Source: Histomonas meleagridis (Eukaryota; Parabasalia; Tritrichomonadida; Dientamoebidae). Taken from it: 64,000 nucleotides of DNA. Shown one piece after another: positions 58,286 through 64,000 of the stretch. Every line of letters starts with the position of its first letter. Positions within the stretch are counted from its first letter, which is position 1. The stretch is from contig WSYJ01000169.1 in assembly GCA_020186115.1 (NCBI GenBank), positions 124,001 through 188,000 of the forward strand, written 5' to 3'. The notes under the pieces are model-generated. The model saw nothing but the letters and a program-made list of their open reading frames with translations, did no database searches and was not told where the DNA came from. Made by a program: the position numbers and the translations under genes.

Positions 58286-61200
58286 TTACTTAAGAAGTTC
58301 TTCTGGGATAGAATCATATGTTAAGCTGTCTGGATTGACTGGTGGCGTGCCATATGTTTGGATAAGGATTGCTACGTTCAAAACGCCGCCCTTCTTGAAT
58401 CCAGAGAGTGGCGTTGTTCTGTACCATCCGATTAATGGTCTTCCGATTTGGAGGTCCTTTAGTGGGAGCTTGAGTTCAGCGAAAACTTTATCGAATTTAG
58501 GATTCTTGTCTGCAAGTCTCAACACAAGGACATCCTTTGATTGATCTGTTAAGTAAAGATTGAAACTTTCGAACCATTGAGGTGATTGTGTATCTCCCTT
58601 AGTTCTTGTAGTTTGATACCTTATATCATTTTCAAGTTGTATTCTGCAATATGTATCATTCTTTGATAATTTATCTACACGTGGACAGTTAACGGCCTCC
58701 ACAACGATAACTTGTAAACTTAACGGTTCGAACGGTTGTGGCACAAACGGTTTCTGCATTGGGAATGTCAAATGCGAAATAATGTGAATTTCACCCTTGT
58801 TACCTGAGAATTGATATCTTTCATCAGAAACGGCTCCGAATTTGATGTTAATTAATGGTATCATTGCTTTAGCAACATTCTTATCTTCTTTATCAGGTAC
58901 ATGTTCCATTAATTGGATCTTCACTTCATCGGTATTCAAACTGATAACGTTCAACGACATCATATCGTTAAATTGACCGTTTGAGGCAATTCTTGTCATG
59001 AATTTCTTTGAATTCTTTTGTTTTCTGAGTTTTACAATGCAATATGACATTCTATTGTTCTCCATTATAATTCTTGATCCTTCAAGTATATGTAAATGAA
59101 CTTGCATTTCTGGTGCTTCTGTAGGCATTAATGGTATAGCATTAAATGCTTGAGCTCCAACAGTAGTAATTTGATATTGTAATTTAACAGAACCATAAAC
59201 ACCAAAACTAACATCATTATCATAAACATTATTAAATTCCATTCCATTTAAGTCGATTAAAATCGGCTCTGTAACTTTTGTATCTTTCTTTTTCATTGAA
59301 TGATTCATTAAACATAATTGTAATTTGTTTTCGATTGGTGCCATTAAGAAGTGGAAGTCATCAGCTATTTGATTTCTAATTGAAGAACATTGTGGAATTA
59401 TGTCTCCTTTAACTTGCATCATTATATAAGGCTCGTCAAGTTCTTTAATTGGTTGTTGTGTAATTGCTCTAACATTAAGCATAAGAGGAACAAATGGATC
59501 ATTAACAAATGACATCTTTCCTGGCGCTGCCAAATGTGTAATAAGATGAATTTGACCTGCTTTAGAGAATCCTTTAGCAGGAGTTAATATATAAGTTTTA
59601 TCTTCTGGTACACCACATGCTAAAATATTAATTGGTAATTCGATATAACCAATTAAATCATCTTTAGAAGCTGTGTCATGATCATAAACAGATATTTTAA
59701 CTGAATCTGTTGCATATCCATTGATTTCGATATTAAAGTATTGATTCCATTTAGGATTCTTTGAGTTATCAATTGTTCGTGTCTTGAATTTCTTACCTGA
59801 TAATGTTTCGATTGTACAATATGCATCTGATGCATTACCACCTGAATCTTTACTTGCAATATTAATTCCTTCGATAACTTTAATGTATAATGTTAAATTA
59901 GGATTCATCATTTGGATAACTTCTTCTCTAAAGTCTAAGAATGGTTCTGTTCCATATGGTACTACTTGTAAACGAATATTAATTTTATCTTTGTTATTAT
60001 CCATTGTATACCAATCAGAATAAGTTTTACCAATTTGGAATTCACTAAGTTTAAAGCTTTTCTCTGATATAAGTCGTGTTGTAGGTGGTGCATAATCTCT
60101 AAGTTCTAATGTTAATAAATCTAATTGTGGATCATTTAATAAAACAGTAAATGTTTCATACCATTGTGGTGCTGAAGTATCTGATAAATATCGTGTTTTA
60201 ACAGATGTTAATGTAATACCATTTAATTTAGCATGAACTAATGGATCATATTTAGACACTACATCTGATGCACGTTTCTCTAAAATAGCTTCATTAATCT
60301 TAAGATGTAATTGATATAATTGTAATGGATGTGGTACAAATGGTACCATTCCTGGTCCTGTTATATGAGATCTAATATGAACTTTACCTTGTTTAAGATT
60401 ATACCATTTATCTTCGATTTGTCCATTAGATAATGATTTGGTTGGTATTATAATTTCACCAATTTTTTCATCTTTTGTAACAACATCATAATCTCGAATT
60501 GTGATCTTAGCAACATCATCATCAAGACATTGAATTGGGATATGTGAAACATAATTCCATTGTGGATTTAATGTTTTACGTATTACTGGTGAATAAAGTT
60601 TAGTGTTCTTACGATGTCTAAGTTTAATTTCACAATATGGATCAGATGAACGATTTACATCACAGACTGGTAAATTAACAGCTTCGATTAAATGCAAATG
60701 TAACATTAATTTCTCAAATACTTGTGGTGGTGGTGGTTGTCCAAATTGATAATCAATAAATGCTTCTTGACCCATATTTAATATTTGACCGAAACATTTA
60801 ACTTTATCATTAGATAAATCAGTGATTTGACCAAATTGCATTTTATCGATTGGAATAATTGTATCGAATACTTTCTTAGGCTCTTTCTTTTCTTTTAATG
60901 GACGAGGGATTTCATAAGCAGTTAATAAAAGTTTATCCTTTGAAGTATCTGTAAGGAAAATCGGGAAGTTCTCTTCCCAAATTTGTATTGGTTGATTAAT
61001 TGTAGAAACACCATAAATATCTTTCTTAAGTTGTACATGGAAGAACATATCGTTTTCTGTTTCTTTAGGATCTACCATACTTGATAAATGGAAATGTAAC
61101 ATTAATGGTTTGAATAATTTCTCAATAAATGGTGTTTCATTTGCTGCTGTTAATTGATATCTAATTTGAACTTCGCCTCTTTTATCTGCATGACCAGGTT

Positions 61201-64000
61201 TATAATGATATAAGTCGACCCATTTAGAATAAACTTTACCAAATTCTAATGACTTTAATGGGATTAAACATTCGGAATTATATTTACTCTTTTTAGTTAT
61301 ATTTAATTCATATAACCTTAAAGCAAATGTATCTGTATTAAGACTTCGAGGCTTAAACTTAAAGTATTGATTGAAATATGGATGATTATCACCATTGATA
61401 ACTCTTGACTTTTGTTTTGTCTTTTGATGATGTCCAATGAATTCCATCTTAAATAATGAACTAACATAAGATGAATTAACTTGAGGATCTAATACTTTAG
61501 CATCAATTAAATGAACATTAAACATAAGTTGAGGTTCAGGTGGTAAATATTTAATCTTTAATGGTGCATTGAATGACTTCTTACCAACTGTATCAATATG
61601 AATCTTCAAATGCATTTTTCCTTTAGTAGTACCATCTTTTCTTATTAAATCAAAGTAATCATCATAAACAAAATCTGGTTCAAATTGTGAAAGTGGTACT
61701 TCACATTGAGAATATAATTTATTACCTACTTCATTACAATAAATTTGTGTAACTAAAATATCTTCTCTTTCATTATTAAGAGTAAATCTATTAACAAGTT
61801 CAATTTTAGGTGTATCTGTTGAATCTAATTTCCTTGAAGAAGATTTAGCAATATCTCCTTTAAGGAAACATTTGAATGATACCTTTGGAAGGAGTTTATC
61901 AGCAATATCATAAGCATCATGTGCATTTACAGATACATAATGTACTTTAAATTGTTGACTCAAAAATGCTGGTTGATTAAAATCAGTAATTTGTGAAATA
62001 ATATGTAATTCTCCTCCTCCTTTAACACTCTTCCATTCATCTTTAACTACACCGAAGCCCATTTCAGTAGCTTTATAATAGAAAGTAGAAAGTTTATCAT
62101 CTTTTGTAACTTTATCATGATCATAAATATCAATTTCAAAGATATCTGTATTAATGCTTTGAACTGGGATATGGAATACTTGATTAAATATTGGATTAGA
62201 TGCATTAGGAATAACACGTGTCATTCCGAGATATCTCTTATTCTTATTAATTTTCTTTCCTTTGATTCCAGACTTCATTGTATTAAGTGGGAATACTTTA
62301 CAATAAGCATCAGTATATTTCTTCTTATTAACATCTTCAATTGGTAAATTACGTGCTTCTTTAATGTAAAAGTGTGCATATCTTTGTGTTGAATTAACAA
62401 ATGGTACAACTGTTGGTAAATTAAATGTAAACTTAGTATTAATTGGTAATATATTAACTAATACTTTAACTTTAGCATTGATTTCTCCTGTTAAATCAAT
62501 TTCTTTTTCTAATGGTTGACCTGGTTGGAATTCACATAATGAAACATAACCTGTTGATACTTGTTTAGCCATTATAACTTTTTCATTCTTATAATGTTCA
62601 TTTAATACTATTTTAATTTTATCTAATCTTGGATCAACTAATACGAATTTAGATTCGAAGTTAAATACACCTGATTCACCTACATTTGATGTAATTGGTT
62701 TGTTATCATATTCATGAGAAATTTCACAATAATATTCTCCTTGTTTTGAAATAGATGTAATATGTGATAATCTGAAATGTGCTTCAAATGGTATAAACGG
62801 ATTTTGTACATATGGAACATCACCAGTATTAGCTAAATGATATAATATATGTAATCTTCCACCTTTATGACCTTTAAATGGTTGCATATCAATCCAACGG
62901 TCATTTACTATACCAGGTTCAATAGTTCGTAATAATATATTAGTAGAAGATATTGGATCATCTTTCGACATTTTATCTTTATCCATTATTGTAATCTTAA
63001 ATTCATCAGAATTCAAACTTAAAACTTTAAATCGAAAGTCTTGATTCCATCTTGGATTAATTGTATTATCAATAATACGAGTCTTTTGTATTGTATCTTT
63101 CTTACCAATAAATTCCATAATACAATAAGCATCACTACCAGTAGCATCTAATGCAGGAATATCTTTAGCTTCTAATACTTTAACATATAATTCCATTGAT
63201 TGACATGGAGGTGGTGCAGGTTTAGGTATAGGAACTCCAGTAAATGGTTGAACTGCTTGATCATCAATATGAACAATTAATCGAATCTTACCTCCATTCT
63301 TATACGATTTCTCTGGTACTAAATCATACCATTCATCATATACATAACCAAATTGAAAATTAGATAAAGGTAATTCTAATGAAGCAAATGTTACATCTTT
63401 AACACTACCTTCATCTTTCATTAATAATTTAAATGAATCTCTCATATCAGTAATTAATAACTTATAATTAGCAAACCATTGTGGTGTTAAAGTATTATCT
63501 AAGACATTAGTTTTAACTGGAGTAATATCATTAGATAAATTAAATAAGCAATATGGATCTGTTTTGCTGACATCTGTCTTAGGAATATCCATAGCTTCAG
63601 CAATACAAACATTCATTACATATGGCTTAAATGGATTATCAACAAATTTAGGTGTATTAGGTGCAGCCAAATGTACAACTAAATGAACCATAGCTTGTGA
63701 ACCTCTAATATTCATCTTAAGTGGATAATATTTATCTTCTGGTGTTCCAGAAGGTAAACTCTTAATAGGTAATTCAAGTTTACCAATTTTATCATCTTTA
63801 CCAAATTTATCATGATCATATAAGTTCAAAACAAATACATCAGTAGAATAACTCTTAATTATAAATTCGAATTCTTGATTCCAATTTGGAGTTAAAGTCT
63901 TATATTTAATCTCAGTCTTCTTTTCATTCTTTCTCTTCTTAAGCTTAATTTTACAATATGGATCACACATTCCACTATTATCCATTCCTGGTAAACCTTT
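58286..64000 (-). CDS. Multi-C2-domain protein, at least 14 C2 domains, 5' end beyond the window
   Basis: About 1904 codons are in the window. The frame is still open at base 64000 (KGLPG precedes MDNSGMCDPYC), so the start at 63985 is only an internal Met. C2 domains of ~135 residues come in tandem pairs. Odd-numbered ones are mostly canonical, with Ca2+-site Asp residues (SDPYCEIKL, LNPQWN, DYDVVTKDEKIG). Even-numbered ones are degenerate (lost Asp, but keep PQWFE.F..). I count 14 in the window. The first, third, fifth, ninth and eleventh keep the best Asp pattern. No transmembrane helix is at the C-terminus (PDSLTYDSIPEELLK), so this is unlike ferlins or synaptotagmins. A Ca2+-dependent membrane-binding scaffold is inferred. 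Confidence 0.88.
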   Translation of the reverse strand, partial: KGLPGMDNSGMCDPYCKIKLKKRKNEKKTEIKYKTLTPNWNQEFEFIIKSYSTDVFVLNLYDHDKFGKDDKIGKLELPIKSLPSGTPEDKYYPLKMNIRGSQAMVHLVVHLAAPNTPKFVDNPFKPYVMNVCIAEAMDIPKTDVSKTDPYCLFNLSNDITPVKTNVLDNTLTPQWFANYKLLITDMRDSFKLLMKDEGSVKDVTFASLELPLSNFQFGYVYDEWYDLVPEKSYKNGGKIRLIVHIDDQAVQPFTGVPIPKPAPPPCQSMELYVKVLEAKDIPALDATGSDAYCIMEFIGKKDTIQKTRIIDNTINPRWNQDFRFKVLSLNSDEFKITIMDKDKMSKDDPISSTNILLRTIEPGIVNDRWIDMQPFKGHKGGRLHILYHLANTGDVPYVQNPFIPFEAHFRLSHITSISKQGEYYCEISHEYDNKPITSNVGESGVFNFESKFVLVDPRLDKIKIVLNEHYKNEKVIMAKQVSTGYVSLCEFQPGQPLEKEIDLTGEINAKVKVLVNILPINTKFTFNLPTVVPFVNSTQRYAHFYIKEARNLPIEDVNKKKYTDAYCKVFPLNTMKSGIKGKKINKNKRYLGMTRVIPNASNPIFNQVFHIPVQSINTDIFEIDIYDHDKVTKDDKLSTFYYKATEMGFGVVKDEWKSVKGGGELHIISQITDFNQPAFLSQQFKVHYVSVNAHDAYDIADKLLPKVSFKCFLKGDIAKSSSRKLDSTDTPKIELVNRFTLNNEREDILVTQIYCNEVGNKLYSQCEVPLSQFEPDFVYDDYFDLIRKDGTTKGKMHLKIHIDTVGKKSFNAPLKIKYLPPEPQLMFNVHLIDAKVLDPQVNSSYVSSLFKMEFIGHHQKTKQKSRVINGDNHPYFNQYFKFKPRSLNTDTFALRLYELNITKKSKYNSECLIPLKSLEFGKVYSKWVDLYHYKPGHADKRGEVQIRYQLTAANETPFIEKLFKPLMLHFHLSSMVDPKETENDMFFHVQLKKDIYGVSTINQPIQIWEENFPIFLTDTSKDKLLLTAYEIPRPLKEKKEPKKVFDTIIPIDKMQFGQITDLSNDKVKCFGQILNMGQEAFIDYQFGQPPPPQVFEKLMLHLHLIEAVNLPVCDVNRSSDPYCEIKLRHRKNTKLYSPVIRKTLNPQWNYVSHIPIQCLDDDVAKITIRDYDVVTKDEKIGEIIIPTKSLSNGQIEDKWYNLKQGKVHIRSHITGPGMVPFVPHPLQLYQLHLKINEAILEKRASDVVSKYDPLVHAKLNGITLTSVKTRYLSDTSAPQWYETFTVLLNDPQLDLLTLELRDYAPPTTRLISEKSFKLSEFQIGKTYSDWYTMDNNKDKINIRLQVVPYGTEPFLDFREEVIQMMNPNLTLYIKVIEGINIASKDSGGNASDAYCTIETLSGKKFKTRTIDNSKNPKWNQYFNIEINGYATDSVKISVYDHDTASKDDLIGYIELPINILACGVPEDKTYILTPAKGFSKAGQIHLITHLAAPGKMSFVNDPFVPLMLNVRAITQQPIKELDEPYIMMQVKGDIIPQCSSIRNQIADDFHFLMAPIENKLQLCLMNHSMKKKDTKVTEPILIDLNGMEFNNVYDNDVSFGVYGSVKLQYQITTVGAQAFNAIPLMPTEAPEMQVHLHILEGSRIIMENNRMSYCIVKLRKQKNSKKFMTRIASNGQFNDMMSLNVISLNTDEVKIQLMEHVPDKEDKNVAKAMIPLINIKFGAVSDERYQFSGNKGEIHIISHLTFPMQKPFVPQPFEPLSLQVIVVEAVNCPRVDKLSKNDTYCRIQLENDIRYQTTRTKGDTQSPQWFESFNLYLTDQSKDVLVLRLADKNPKFDKVFAELKLPLKDLQIGRPLIGWYRTTPLSGFKKGGVLNVAILIQTYGTPPVNPDSLTYDSIPEELLK

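Noticed and set aside
1-64000. tRNA, rRNA, snRNA and transposable elements
   Set aside because: I found no cloverleaf, rRNA-like block, recognised snRNA or transposase/polymerase motif on either strand. A covariance-model scan would be needed to exclude small RNAs.

Overview
The window looks like nuclear DNA of a trichomonad (Parabasalia), probably a Tritrichomonas-like species. Four things point there. It is very AT-rich, with nearly intronless genes packed on both strands. The one clear intron (39962-40262) has the trichomonad signature GTATGT ... ACTAACACACAG. Many start codons lie a short distance downstream of TCACTTTT/GCACTTTT, which fits the trichomonad initiator (Inr, TCAYTWY). The gene families are also typical: DUF3447/ankyrin proteins, a BspA-like leucine-rich surface protein, a nitroreductase, and many kinases and GTPases. 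I cannot name the species from sequence alone, and I see no rRNA, tRNA, virus or transposon.

Layout. 0.1-8.2 kb: a PHD + degenerate SET protein, a large ankyrin protein and PRMT5. 8.3-15.6 kb: a choline-transporter-like gene with two frame breaks, a repeat-rich protein with GYF-ligand motifs, an ASH2-type SPRY protein and a Sec23/24-like protein. 16.6-24.0 kb: an inositol 5-phosphatase, a DUF3447 protein followed by ten ankyrin modules at an exact 170-bp period, a POC1-like WD40 protein and a small orphan. 25.2-33.6 kb: proteasome beta-1, coactosin, YIF1, APH-1, SF3A1 and an SDR epimerase. 33.6-38.8 kb: a region of decay (ankyrin, BspA and VPS11/18 remnants) beside an intact PIAS-like protein and a BspA-like protein. 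39.3-47.0 kb: a BRSK-type kinase with a 301-nt intron, a 1183-residue helical orphan and a TBC-like protein. 47.3-50.0 kb: a second DUF3447 gene with its own ~170-bp ankyrin array, then ribosomal protein eL37. 51.1-58.0 kb: a GBP/atlastin-like GTPase, a PROPPIN without an ATG, a nitroreductase and a NEK kinase-Ras GTPase fusion. 58.3-64.0 kb: a protein of at least 14 C2 domains running off the right edge.

The genes are not an operon. Themes recur: chromatin (PHD/SET, PRMT5, ASH2, PIAS), secretory and phosphoinositide traffic (Sec23/24, YIF1, 5-phosphatase, PROPPIN, TBC, VPS remnant, C2 protein, large GTPase) and cytoskeleton (coactosin, POC1).

Most unusual are the two ankyrin-cassette arrays. 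Each intact 31-codon module is followed by a constant-length AT-rich spacer, so successive modules fall in different frames. The kinase-GTPase fusion with a C-terminal CaaX-like end is the other stand-out. Several predicted starts used TTG; where an Inr or homology allowed, I moved them to the first supported ATG and say so.
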